Assembly (NCBI GenBank): GCA_025354165.1
Contig: JANXNI010000045.1
Coordinates: forward strand, 62,001-126,000
Source: Burkholderiales bacterium
GTDB lineage: Bacteria; Pseudomonadota; Gammaproteobacteria; Burkholderiales; Casimicrobiaceae
DNA length: 64,000 nt
Reading direction: 5' to 3'
Below the pieces are notes generated by a model. It had not been told where the DNA came from. It was given only the letters and a program-made list of their open reading frames with translations, and searched no databases. The position numbers were made by a program, and so were the translations under genes. Below, piece after piece: positions 9,084 to 17,575 of this stretch (its first letter is position 1; each line of letters begins with the position of its first letter).

Positions 9084-11807
9084 CTACGCGTCAACCAACA
9101 CCCGCAACGCGATCCGCTCTCCCGGATCGTCCGGGTTCGGCAGAATCGTGAAGCCCATCGCTTCGCAAAACTTCAGCATGCGCAAGTTTTCGCGAAGCAC
9201 GGCACCTTCGATTTCACGATAGCCGCGTTGGCGAGCCGCCTCAACGATTCGATGCATGAGAGCCCGCGCCAGACCGGTCCCCTGCATCATCTCTTCCACC
9301 ACAATCGCAAACTCACAACGATCAGGTATGGTGGTCGGCGTGATGCGGGCCACGCCGACGATCTTGTCTTCACCGGTCTCGCCAACAATACCCACAAGCG
9401 CCAGTTCGCGCCCGTAGTCAATCTGCGTGAATCGTTCAATCATCGCCTGCGGCAACTCGCGCACCGGCATCATGAATCGGAAGTACAGCGTCTCCGGCGA
9501 CAGCCTTGAAATGAAGGCACGTTCGCGCTCCGCATCCTCGGGCTGAATCGGTCGCACCATGAGTTGCGCACCATCCCTTAGGGTAATGGTTTCTTCTAGC
9601 TCGCGCGGGTACGGATACACTGCTAGGTGACCGTAGCGTCCAAGTTTTCGGAGCACCGATACCTCTTTGCGCGAATGCAACACAATGTGGGCATCAACGG
9701 CTACTGCACCCTGCTCATGGGCGATGATCGGGTTCAAATCGCAGGCCGCAATTTCCGGACAGGCACAGGCCAGCGTTGAAAAGCGCAGCATCATGGTGGT
9801 GAGCGCAGCGCGATCAATCGCGGGGACATTGCCGTATGCATCAAGTAATCGTGATACCCGCGTACGCGAAATCAAATTCGCAATCAGCACATCGTTAATC
9901 GGCGGCAATTCAAAGGCCACGTCATCCTGACGCTCAACGGCAATACCGCCCGCGCCAAAACCAATCACGACACCAAATGTCGGATCATTCGCGAGCCCAA
10001 GATACAACTCGCGCTGCCCGCGCTGGCGCACGTAGGGCTGCACCGTAAGGCCGAGCACCTGGGCATCGGGCAGGCGCTCCGCGACCGATTGAAAAATATC
10101 TTTCGCCGCCTTGCGTACGGCGCGCGAGTTGCGCAGATCAAGTTGAACGCCGCCAGCCTCTGATTTGTGCGAGACGTCAGGCGAGACCACTTTGAGCACC
10201 ACCGGATAGCCCACTATTTCGGCCAGACGCACCGCTTCCGCTGGCGTTCGCGCAATCGTAGTGTCAGACATCGCGATACCGAATGCAGTCAGCAGTTGTC
10301 GCGCTTCGTGCGCGTAGAGCGTCGTCCGCCCTTCAGCCCAGACGTGCTCAAACACGGCCTGCGCGTCCGTCATATTGGGCACATAACCGTCGACACTTTG
10401 CTCAGGCACTTGCCGCAGCAAAGACTGATTGCGGGCGAATGTTTCCAGAAAACCAATCGCGTCCACCGCGTTTTCGGCGCTCAAAAATTGCGCGATATGC
10501 GCTTGATCCAACATGGCGCGCGCGGGCTGCACGCTGGCACCACCGCCCAGTACCACGAGCAGCGTTTTGCGGGATTGTTTCGCGACTTTGGCCGCCTCAA
10601 TCGCGACTGCGGCCATTTCCTTTGCGCCCATAATCGCTTGCGGCGAGAACAATACGAGAACGACGTCAACACTCTCATCCGCGAGTGCCGCGTTAATGGC
10701 GATTTTGTAGCGTTCGGCCGTCGCGTCACCGGCGATATCGAGAGGATTTCCGACGTGCGCGTGAGCGGGCAGTGCGGCGCGCAGCAGCGCTATAGTCGCT
10801 TCTGAAAGCGACGCCATCGCAAGCTGCTGCGCCCGTACTGCGTCGGCTGCAACCAGCCCCGGCCCGCGCCCGTTAGTGATTGTTATCACGCGCTGTTTCG
10901 AGCGGTTGTGTTCACCCGCGAGCAACCGCGCAGCGCTCACCATTTGCGTAGCGGTTTGCACGCGCACCGCTCCTGCACGCGCAATCGCCGCCTCGAACAC
11001 TCGATCATGCTGCGCCAGCGCCGTTGCATGGGTGCCATCGGGCGCACGGAATAAATCCGCACGATCCGCCTTCAAAACGATAACCGGCTTCATCCGCGAT
11101 ATCTGGCGCACCCCCGACATGAAGGAAGACGCGTTTTTTACTTCCTCAACATAGAGCAAAACGTCCGAGGTGTGCGCATCGAATGCAAAGAAATCGAGCA
11201 GTTCGCCGAAATCCAGATCAAGCGAGGTTCCGACCGACAAAAGACTGGAAAAGCCAATCGACGACCCGGCAGCGAAGTCACGCAATATTGAAAGCCAGGC
11301 TCCCGATTGCGACAGCACTGCCAAAGAACCGGGGGCAGGCATGGTGTCGACATCCGTCATCGCCGACGCATCGAGCGCCACACGTGGCCGCACCAAACCG
11401 CGCGCTCCAGGCCCAATAAGGCGGACGCGTGACTCGACTGCAACCTTTTGCAGATCGGCAGCGGCCGAAATGGCGTCTTTGCCCCCTTCGGCTTCAAAGC
11501 CCAGAGACAAAATCAACGCGTACTGACAACCGCTGACACCACATTCACGAATGATTTTGGCGCAGGCTGCTGCAGGCGCCGTAATCAATGCGAGATCAAC
11601 GCGCTCTGGCAAATCTGTCATTCTGGCGACGCAAGGTTCACCAAAAATTTTATTGTGCTTTGGATTAACTGCGTAAATGCGCCCGGCGTACGGATGCGCG
11701 TGCAGGCGTTTCCAGAGCGCGAGACCGAGACTGCCAGCGCGTTCAGACGCGCCCACCACCGCGATGGATTTCGGCTCGAATAGTCGGGAAAGTTTATGTT
11801 GTGCCAC
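9084..11807 (-). CDS. Protein lysine acetyltransferase of the Pat/AcdI-GNAT type
   Basis: A 907-residue fusion. Residues 1-450 form an NDP-forming acyl-CoA-synthetase-like part, with CoA-binding SIAVVGASERAGSLG near the N-terminus and THATALAQHD where the catalytic His lies in true ADP-forming acetyl-CoA synthetases; a His is present here. Residues 480-700 are an ATP-grasp domain (VGYPVVLKVVSPDVSHKSEAGGV). The last 150 residues are a GNAT acetyltransferase (GTGLARALMHRIVEAARQRG, then MLKFCEAMGF). Such proteins in proteobacteria acetylate metabolic enzymes, classically acetyl-CoA synthetase. GTG start. It is the last gene of a run with dgoK-like and moaE, after a 44-nt gap. True ligase activity cannot be excluded. 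Confidence 0.85.
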   Translation of the reverse strand: MAQHKLSRLFEPKSIAVVGASERAGSLGLALWKRLHAHPYAGRIYAVNPKHNKIFGEPCVARMTDLPERVDLALITAPAAACAKIIRECGVSGCQYALILSLGFEAEGGKDAISAAADLQKVAVESRVRLIGPGARGLVRPRVALDASAMTDVDTMPAPGSLAVLSQSGAWLSILRDFAAGSSIGFSSLLSVGTSLDLDFGELLDFFAFDAHTSDVLLYVEEVKNASSFMSGVRQISRMKPVIVLKADRADLFRAPDGTHATALAQHDRVFEAAIARAGAVRVQTATQMVSAARLLAGEHNRSKQRVITITNGRGPGLVAADAVRAQQLAMASLSEATIALLRAALPAHAHVGNPLDIAGDATAERYKIAINAALADESVDVVLVLFSPQAIMGAKEMAAVAIEAAKVAKQSRKTLLVVLGGGASVQPARAMLDQAHIAQFLSAENAVDAIGFLETFARNQSLLRQVPEQSVDGYVPNMTDAQAVFEHVWAEGRTTLYAHEARQLLTAFGIAMSDTTIARTPAEAVRLAEIVGYPVVLKVVSPDVSHKSEAGGVQLDLRNSRAVRKAAKDIFQSVAERLPDAQVLGLTVQPYVRQRGQRELYLGLANDPTFGVVIGFGAGGIAVERQDDVAFELPPINDVLIANLISRTRVSRLLDAYGNVPAIDRAALTTMMLRFSTLACACPEIAACDLNPIIAHEQGAVAVDAHIVLHSRKEVSVLRKLGRYGHLAVYPYPRELEETITLRDGAQLMVRPIQPEDAERERAFISRLSPETLYFRFMMPVRELPQAMIERFTQIDYGRELALVGIVGETGEDKIVGVARITPTTIPDRCEFAIVVEEMMQGTGLARALMHRIVEAARQRGYREIEGAVLRENLRMLKFCEAMGFTILPNPDDPGERIALRVLVDA

Positions 11808-11851
11808 GCGGCGATTCTACGGCGCGAATATGGAGCAGTTGTTTCAGGTGG

Positions 11852-12787
11852 TTAGTCGAGATGCTGCGCCACGCGCCAAAGACCGCACGCTGTGGCCGCA
11901 GCCGAATCAAGCGCATTAACCTTCACACCAAACGCCTGCCCTGATCGCTCGTACCAAGGAACCAAAACATCACTCGCCAGCAAGGCGATTTCCTGGGTGT
12001 CCGGGTACATTGAAAGTGCAGTCACAAACTCACAACCCAGCAACCACCCCGACAGCACCGTGCTGATTTGCTCCGGCGTTTTGGCCCCGGTCACAACCGC
12101 CGCCCGCATCACGAACAAATCATGCAACCACGAAGCCGCTCCCGTGCGGGCGTAGCTCAGGCCAAGATGAAACGATTGCCCATCGTCAAGCGTCGGTGCG
12201 CAATTGAGCGCTTTCCCGACTGAACTGTGTTCGCGAATCAGCGCATGCATTTCACCGGTATAGAAGGTGGCGAAACTCTCAATGTGATTGGCCGAAACTT
12301 GCATCCATTTGCTATGGGTGCCGGGGCAGACGACGATGCCGTTAGCGATGTTGGAACCAACGATTTGCGTTTCTTCACCGCGCATGACATCAGGCTCGCT
12401 GCTCTTCACGCCGGGGATGATGGTGAGCGCTCGTCCGAGCGAAGTCGCAACGCTCGTTACGCCTAGCGCGAGGCGCTGCGCGAGCGCTGCGTGCTGTTGC
12501 TTCACATCGGCATCCGCACTGCACGAAACATACGGCGCTTCACGCCATCCTGTGCGGGCGCCGACCATTCCGCAGGCAATGAGCTTCACCGCAGGATGCA
12601 ATTGTGCCCAGCTACCAACCAACGCGACTAGCGCTGCATCGAAGGCGGCGTCCCCCTTGAGTGTGAGTGCGCCTGCGTCCGATTGCCTGCGGTCTACGAT
12701 ATTACCTGCCGCGTCGAACGCATAGGCACGCAAGTTCGTCGAACCCCAATCGAGCCCAATCAACGCAATATCGGCCACATGGCTCAC
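11852..12787 (-). CDS. dgoK: 2-dehydro-3-deoxygalactonokinase-like sugar-acid kinase
   Basis: About 311 residues of the ASKHA-fold DgoK family. The N-terminal phosphate-1 motif is LIGLDWGSTNLRAYAFD, and a central VVCPGTHSKWMQV and a late ALLASDVLVPWYERSGQ segment are typical. The family phosphorylates 2-dehydro-3-deoxy-D-galactonate in the De Ley-Doudoroff pathway. The start is taken as the GTG that overlaps the moaE stop (GTGA, 12784-12787); a TTG three codons earlier is possible. No other galactonate gene (dgoA, dgoD, transporter) is nearby, and coupling to a molybdopterin gene is odd, so the physiological substrate is uncertain. Confidence 0.75.
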   Translation of the reverse strand: MSHVADIALIGLDWGSTNLRAYAFDAAGNIVDRRQSDAGALTLKGDAAFDAALVALVGSWAQLHPAVKLIACGMVGARTGWREAPYVSCSADADVKQQHAALAQRLALGVTSVATSLGRALTIIPGVKSSEPDVMRGEETQIVGSNIANGIVVCPGTHSKWMQVSANHIESFATFYTGEMHALIREHSSVGKALNCAPTLDDGQSFHLGLSYARTGAASWLHDLFVMRAAVVTGAKTPEQISTVLSGWLLGCEFVTALSMYPDTQEIALLASDVLVPWYERSGQAFGVKVNALDSAAATACGLWRVAQHLD

Positions 12788-13242
12788 TGCTTCCAACGCT
12801 CCGCCGCCGCGTCATCTTTCGTACGGGCATCAACCCAGCGCTCACCGTGGGGCGTAGATTCTCGCTTCCAGAAGGGGGCACGTGTCTTCAAATAATCCAT
12901 GATGAATTGGCACGCCGAAAAAGATTCGCCACGATGAGCGCTGGTTACGACGACGCAGACGATCTGGTCAAGCGGTTTCAGCTCACCAATGCGATGAATG
13001 ACCAGCGTATCAAAAATCTCCCAGCGATCGCTCGCCTCGGCGCAGATTTTTTCCAGCTCACGCTCGGTCATACCGGGATAATGTTCGAGGTACATGAGGC
13101 CAACGCAATCGCCCTCGTTCATGTCGCGGACGCAGCCGATAAAGCTCGCGACGGCACCAATCGCCGGATTCCCCAAGCGCAAAGCCTTGATTTCAGCCCC
13201 CAAATCGAAGTCGGCCTCATGAACACGCACGTGGCAGGTCAT
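12784..13242 (-). CDS. moaE: Molybdopterin synthase catalytic subunit MoaE
   Basis: A 152-residue protein with the MoaE pattern: GAVASFIGCVRDMNEGD near residue 30, LEHYPGMTERELEKI, a VIHRIGELKPLDQIV core, and SAHRGESFSACQFIMDYLKTRAPFWKRE carrying the active-site lysines. With thiocarboxylated MoaD it inserts the dithiolene sulfurs into precursor Z to form molybdopterin in the cytoplasm. It begins 2 nt after the moaD stop and overlaps the dgoK-like gene by 4 nt, so moaD-moaE-dgoK appear co-transcribed. Confidence 0.95.
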   Translation of the reverse strand: MTCHVRVHEADFDLGAEIKALRLGNPAIGAVASFIGCVRDMNEGDCVGLMYLEHYPGMTERELEKICAEASDRWEIFDTLVIHRIGELKPLDQIVCVVVTSAHRGESFSACQFIMDYLKTRAPFWKRESTPHGERWVDARTKDDAAAERWKQ

Positions 13243-13244
13243 GG

Positions 13245-13502
13245 TCAGCCTCCGGTCACTGGCGGGAAGATTGCGACCTCGTCGCCGGCGTGCACCGGAT
13301 GATCAAACGTCACCACATCCTGATTCACCGCGACGCGAAACGCCCGGCCCTCGGCCAACTCTTCGGCAAATGCACCGCCACGCTTGCGCAATGCCGCCAG
13401 CAGAGCTGCGACGGTGTCAATATCAGCGGTCAATGCAAACGCCTCACGAGACACGCCAAAACGCTCGCGCAGACGCGCGAGAAAAACAAGTTGAATGGTC
13501 AT
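13245..13502 (-). CDS. moaD: Molybdopterin synthase sulfur-carrier subunit MoaD
   Basis: An 85-residue ubiquitin-fold sulfur carrier ending in the required double glycine (IFPPVTGG). It starts MTIQLVFLARLRERFG and shows the family segment VNQDVVTFDHPVHAGDEVAIFPPV. The C-terminal Gly is adenylated and thiocarboxylated, then donates sulfur in the MoaE reaction. It lies immediately upstream of moaE. A 116-nt palindromic element begins 32 nt upstream of its start. Confidence 0.95.
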   Translation of the reverse strand: MTIQLVFLARLRERFGVSREAFALTADIDTVAALLAALRKRGGAFAEELAEGRAFRVAVNQDVVTFDHPVHAGDEVAIFPPVTGG

Positions 13503-13534
13503 CCCAACATTCTAGGAACCAGCGACAAATGAAG

Positions 13535-13650
13535 CAGCTTTAGCGCATAACGACGACTGCATGGGGGCTAGGAACTAATATCGACGAAAGTCGACTTGTA
13601 ACCAAATTCGAGGTAAGCCCCTGTCAAATGGTTGTTTCAAAGAAAAGCTG
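13535..13650. repeat. 116-nt palindromic element, copy 2
   Basis: It runs from CAGCTTTAGC to GAAAAGCTG. GGGGCTA ends at element position 36, AAGCCCC stands at 81-87, and the centre TCGA at 57-60. The arms match at about 21 of 36 positions. It begins 31 nt beyond the 3' end of the outer-membrane protein gene and also precedes moaD. Confidence 0.8.
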
Positions 13651-13681
13651 TATTACGCCAAAACCTTGGCGCTGCGCCTAA

Positions 13682-14323
13682 CTAGAACGTCCAGCGAATC
13701 CCGACATTCACCGCATCGGGATCGACGTCAGTGCGCAGGCGATCCATGCCGAAGCGGGTGCCGCGAGTGAGTTCGAGCTTGAGGCCGAGGCTGGACGTGA
13801 AGTCATAGCGCACGCCGACGCCGTAGGAAATAGCAGTGCGATCCAGCGCGGCTTGTACAGGTGACGACCATTCCGGCGTCAAACGGTTGTCGCCCCGACC
13901 GACGCCCACCTTGCCGAAGACGGAAAGAGAACTACGCCAGTTAAACGCCGAAACCACGTCCACATTGACGTTGGGCCGGGGATATGCCCAGCGCGCGCCA
14001 TCAAATTTGAGGCCAATTCCAGATGCGCCGACAAGCGTTGACGTACGCTCGGTATTGATCGCAGCGCCTAGGGCCAAGCCGCTGGTGAACTGGTAACCCG
14101 TGAAGGCAGTGTCGGCGGTTTCGCGAGTGCGGGCGTATTCGAGCGCCTGACCGAGTTTCAGACCGGGTGCGGTGAAGCTCCACGCTTTTTCGCTGGCACC
14201 GAAGCGGACGCCTGAGAAATAACCGCCTTCTTGCGCCTGAACTGCGCCGAAACTGAACGCGAGCAGCGCCACACCGACCACCGAAGCGGCCCGTTTTGCA
14301 CTGCATGTTGCTCGTGAATCCAT
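13682..14323 (-). CDS. Small outer-membrane beta-barrel protein
   Basis: A 213-residue secreted protein. The signal peptide ends near FSFGAVQA. The mature part alternates short beta strands, and the last strand ends NVGIRWTF with a C-terminal phenylalanine, the outer-membrane assembly signal. VFGKVGVGRGDNR, ISYGVGVRYDFTSSLGLKLELTRGTRF and the ending resemble OmpA-type 8-stranded barrels without the periplasmic domain. The start at 14323 has AGAGGA upstream; the open frame extends to 14404 without a site. It lies alone between mobB and moaD. Its function is unknown. Confidence 0.7.
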   Translation of the reverse strand: MDSRATCSAKRAASVVGVALLAFSFGAVQAQEGGYFSGVRFGASEKAWSFTAPGLKLGQALEYARTRETADTAFTGYQFTSGLALGAAINTERTSTLVGASGIGLKFDGARWAYPRPNVNVDVVSAFNWRSSLSVFGKVGVGRGDNRLTPEWSSPVQAALDRTAISYGVGVRYDFTSSLGLKLELTRGTRFGMDRLRTDVDPDAVNVGIRWTF

Positions 14324-14465
14324 GCCGCTATGTTCCTCTGGTAGGCAAATTCTGTCAACGATGTCCGTCGGCTGCGCGGAAGGTTCAGACAATGCGCGAC
14401 GCAACTGTTGCGCAACACCGACAGTGTCAGCAGAGCCGCCGCCAGTGTTCCTACTCAGATTTCCG

Positions 14466-14999
14466 CTAAAGCGTAGCCGCCCGCGCCATCGCCAATTCAG
14501 CGATCGCCGCGATATTGGCTAGACCGATGCGGACGAAGTTGGGTTCCCGGCTGGCCAAGGCGTTTCTCGCCCCGTCCGGCAGCGGATCGTCGGTTGCCAA
14601 GGCGATGATGTGCTCGTCGTGTGGAAACAACATCGGTTTGCCAATCGCGCTGCGCCAGATTTCGAGTTTGGGTAGCAGTTCGCGCTTATACCCTTCAATC
14701 AGCACCAAATCGCACGGACTCAACCGTTCTAGCGCTTCCACCAGCGTCATCTCGGGTTCGCCGCGCAGCTCATGCATGATCGCCCAGCGCTTGCCGCTGG
14801 ACACCATGACCTCGGCCGCGCCCGCCTCGCGATGACGATGCGAGTCTTTGCCGCGGTGATCGATATCAAAGTTGTGATGCGCATGCTTGATAAGCGCCAC
14901 GCGAACGCCGTCGGCAGCCAGATGCGCGATCACCTGCTCAATCAACGTCGTTTTACCCACGCCGGACCAGCCAGCGAACCCAAAAACCCGTTTCGTCAC
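14466..14999 (-). CDS. mobB: Molybdopterin-guanine dinucleotide biosynthesis adapter MobB
   Basis: A P-loop GTP-binding protein of about 177 residues that assists MobA in making the guanine-dinucleotide form of the molybdenum cofactor. Walker A is GFAGWSGVGKTTLIEQV near the N-terminus, followed by the family motif IKHAHHNFDIDHRGKDSHRHREAGA and a Walker-B-like DLVLIEGYK. The start is the GTG at 14999, 10 nt after the enoyl-CoA hydratase stop; a longer frame from 15092 would overlap that gene by about 80 nt. Its placement after paaF looks like operon read-through rather than functional linkage; moaD and moaE lie 1 kb downstream. Confidence 0.9.
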   Translation of the reverse strand: MTKRVFGFAGWSGVGKTTLIEQVIAHLAADGVRVALIKHAHHNFDIDHRGKDSHRHREAGAAEVMVSSGKRWAIMHELRGEPEMTLVEALERLSPCDLVLIEGYKRELLPKLEIWRSAIGKPMLFPHDEHIIALATDDPLPDGARNALASREPNFVRIGLANIAAIAELAMARAATL

Positions 15000-15009
15000 G
15001 ATGTAGCGA

Positions 15010-15795
15010 TCACTGATTCTTGAAGTCAGGTTTGCGCTTTTCGACGAAGGCGCGCATGCCTTCTTTCTGATCCGCCAACGCAAACGTCGCATGGAATTCG
15101 CGCCGTTCGAAGGTCAAGCCCTGCGCCAATGTAGTCTCGAAAGCCGCGTTGATCGTCTCTTTGACTTTCATTACGGCGGGCAGCGAAAAGCTTGCGATCT
15201 TTCCTGCTGTAGCCATCACCTCTTCCATCAATTTGTCCGCAGGAACCACGCGCGCCACGAGGCCTGCCGCCTCGGCTTCCTGCGCAGTGACGAAGCGCCC
15301 AGTCAGGCACCATTCCATCGCCTTCGCCTTGCCCACGGCGCGCGGCAAACGCTGCGTGCCACCCATGCCCGGAATCGTGCCGATGGAGATTTCCGGTTGG
15401 CCAAACTTGGCGTTGTCAGCAGCAATGATCACGTCGCACATCATCGCAAACTCGCAACCACCGCCCAGCGCGTAGCCGGACACCGCAGCGATCAACGGCT
15501 TCCTCACGCTCTTCGCGGCCTCCCAGTGTTTGGTGATGTAGTTATCGTTATAGACCTTGGCGTAGGTCCATTCGGCCATCGCCGCGATGTCGGCTCCCGC
15601 GGCGAACGCCTTTTCATTGCCGGTGACGACGATGACATGAACATCGGGGTCTGCGTCCAGCGCGGCCAGTTGCTCCGCCAGCTCTTCGGCCAGCGCATCG
15701 TTCAGCGCATTCATCACTTTCGGGCGATTAAAGGTGATGAGTGCGACTTTGGCGGGTTGCGTTAGTTTTTCTACGCGAACGAGAGGTTCAGACAT
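15010..15795 (-). CDS. paaF: Enoyl-CoA hydratase, probable PaaF
   Basis: A crotonase-fold hydratase of 261 residues. The oxyanion-hole segments are AFAAGADIAAMAEW and ALGGGCEFAMMCDV, with both catalytic glutamates in expected places (CEFAMM and FGQPEISIGTIPG). In the phenylacetate route PaaF hydrates 2,3-dehydroadipyl-CoA. The call as PaaF rests on its position in a paaABC-E-tetR-paaF run. A general short-chain enoyl-CoA hydratase is the alternative. It lies 23 nt after the TetR gene. Confidence 0.85.
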   Translation of the reverse strand: MSEPLVRVEKLTQPAKVALITFNRPKVMNALNDALAEELAEQLAALDADPDVHVIVVTGNEKAFAAGADIAAMAEWTYAKVYNDNYITKHWEAAKSVRKPLIAAVSGYALGGGCEFAMMCDVIIAADNAKFGQPEISIGTIPGMGGTQRLPRAVGKAKAMEWCLTGRFVTAQEAEAAGLVARVVPADKLMEEVMATAGKIASFSLPAVMKVKETINAAFETTLAQGLTFERREFHATFALADQKEGMRAFVEKRKPDFKNQ

Positions 15796-15818
15796 GGGAA
15801 ATTTCCTTGTACAAGAGA

Positions 15819-16463
15819 CTAGATTATTTCTGCGGCGGCAAGCTTGCCTGCGTCGACCGCGAGCTGCCCGATTCGTTGCGCTCCGCCCGCCAGACCGCTT
15901 TCAAGCATGCCAACGACTGATTCGGCAAACTCCGCGTAAGACAGCGGGCCATCAGGCTTTAGCCAGGTAAACGTCCAGTTAATCATGCCAAACACGCTCA
16001 TGGTCAACACCTTCGCGCGCGCGCCGTCGATTTTGTACGTCACAGCGATCACATCAGCAAACGCCTGCACGACCGAGCGCTCCAGCGCAATCACCTGCGC
16101 CCGCTCCGGAGGCGGTAAAAATTTGACATCGTTGAGCAGCACGATATGCCGCGAACGTGAGGTTTCGTACTCGCGAACAAAGCGCCGCACCAGTTCCGCC
16201 AAACCGGCTTGTGCCGGTAGCTCGAGTCGCGCCACCTCATGCACAAGCAGTTGCAGCCGCGTCATGTATTCATGCATCAGGTCAAACAGGATCGCGTCTT
16301 TGGCCGGGTAATAGTGATAGAGCAGACTCTTCGACACACCACAACGCGCCGCGAGCGCCGCCATCGTGGCCGAAGGATAGCCCGCTTCGGCGAAAGTATC
16401 GGCCGAAATATTGAGGATGGTCGCTCGCTGAAGCGAATGAGCAGAAGACGGTCCGCGAGGCAT
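15819..16463 (-). CDS. paaR: TetR-family regulator of the paa genes
   Basis: A 214-residue TetR regulator. The N-terminal helix-turn-helix (TFAEAGYPSATMAALAARCGVSKSLLYHYYPAKDAILFDL) is complete, and the rest is a helical ligand domain. It sits inside the paa operon between paaE and paaF. TetR proteins in this place usually repress paa genes and are released by phenylacetyl-CoA. A TetR-type palindrome lies within the paaA promoter (19910-19925), which would make this gene autoregulated. The ligand and symbol are inferred from context. Confidence 0.85.
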   Translation of the reverse strand: MPRGPSSAHSLQRATILNISADTFAEAGYPSATMAALAARCGVSKSLLYHYYPAKDAILFDLMHEYMTRLQLLVHEVARLELPAQAGLAELVRRFVREYETSRSRHIVLLNDVKFLPPPERAQVIALERSVVQAFADVIAVTYKIDGARAKVLTMSVFGMINWTFTWLKPDGPLSYAEFAESVVGMLESGLAGGAQRIGQLAVDAGKLAAAEII

Positions 16464-16497
16464 GAATGCATTCTAGGAGTTCAAGTGCCCCAAGCCT

Positions 16498-17568
16498 CTA
16501 GCGCGCGTCGTAACTAAGTTTCACCACTGGCGTAAGCGGATGCGACTGGCACGTTAATACAAAGCCGCGATCAACCTCGTGTCGTTCCAGCGTGTAGTTT
16601 GCGTCCATACGTACCTCGCCTTCGAGCACCTGTGCCCGGCAGGTGCAACACACGCCGGCCTTGCAGGCGTAGGGCACGTCGATACCCGCGCGCAAAACAA
16701 TGTCGAGCACGGAGTCTCCTCGAAACGGGACGAGCAGTTCACGCTCGATGCCGTCCGCCACGACCAGCACCTTTGCACCATCAACGCTGCTGGCCGATCT
16801 CTTCGCGCGCGGCTGGGCACCGGTGGGCGCACCGAACAGTTCCTTGTGTATGTGATCCAGAGCGATGCCCGCCTGCACGCAGGCCTCCGCGCACGACGAG
16901 ATCATCTCGTTTGGGCCGCAAATGTAGACGTGGTCAAACTTCTTGGGGCTGATCAGCGTGCTGAAAAGCTGGCTTAGCTTTGCGCCATCGAGGCGGCCAT
17001 TGGCAATGGGTGCATCCTGCCCCTCGCCGGAGAGCGTGTGAATCAGCTGAAAGCGTGCCAGATATTGGTCGCGTAAATCCTCGATCTGCTCTTTGAATAT
17101 GATGTCTTTCACACGACGATTGCCATACACGAGCGTCACGTTTGTGGCGCTCTCCGTTTCCAGCAATGTCGTCAGGATCGACAGGATTGGCGTGATACCG
17201 CTGCCCGCTGCCAGAAGGAGCACATTGCGCGGCGTCTCGCCCTGGGGTGGGTATCTGAAATGACCATCGGGCGGCAGCACGTCGATGGTTTCACCCGCTT
17301 GCAAAAGGGCATGCGCCCATTGCGAGAACATGCCGTCATCGACGCGCTTGATGGCAACTCGCCACTCGGCATGGTGCGGTGCCGAACAGAGCGAGTATGA
17401 GCGGCGCAATTCCTGATCGCCGACTTCAGCGCGCAATGTGACGTACTGACCGGACTGAAAGGCGAAGCTGTCTTTGACCGCCTCAGGCACAGCGAATGCC
17501 ACCGAAATGCAGTCCGCCGTTTCGCGCCGCACATCCTGAATTTCAAGAGGGTGAAAGTGTTGAGCCAT
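16498..17568 (-). CDS. paaE: Phenylacetyl-CoA 1,2-epoxidase reductase subunit
   Basis: A 356-residue NADPH-dependent reductase feeding electrons to the PaaABC epoxidase. The FAD domain has RRSYSLCSAP, the nucleotide domain LLLAAGSGITPILSIL and YICGPNEM. A C-terminal plant-type [2Fe-2S] ferredoxin domain has CKAGVCCTC with a final cysteine in VLTCQSHP. The start at 17568 gives the family N-terminus (MAQHFHPLEIQDVRRET) and follows the paaC stop by 7 nt. The usual intervening paaD is missing. Confidence 0.95.
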   Translation of the reverse strand: MAQHFHPLEIQDVRRETADCISVAFAVPEAVKDSFAFQSGQYVTLRAEVGDQELRRSYSLCSAPHHAEWRVAIKRVDDGMFSQWAHALLQAGETIDVLPPDGHFRYPPQGETPRNVLLLAAGSGITPILSILTTLLETESATNVTLVYGNRRVKDIIFKEQIEDLRDQYLARFQLIHTLSGEGQDAPIANGRLDGAKLSQLFSTLISPKKFDHVYICGPNEMISSCAEACVQAGIALDHIHKELFGAPTGAQPRAKRSASSVDGAKVLVVADGIERELLVPFRGDSVLDIVLRAGIDVPYACKAGVCCTCRAQVLEGEVRMDANYTLERHEVDRGFVLTCQSHPLTPVVKLSYDAR

Positions 17569-17575
17569 TGAGAAT

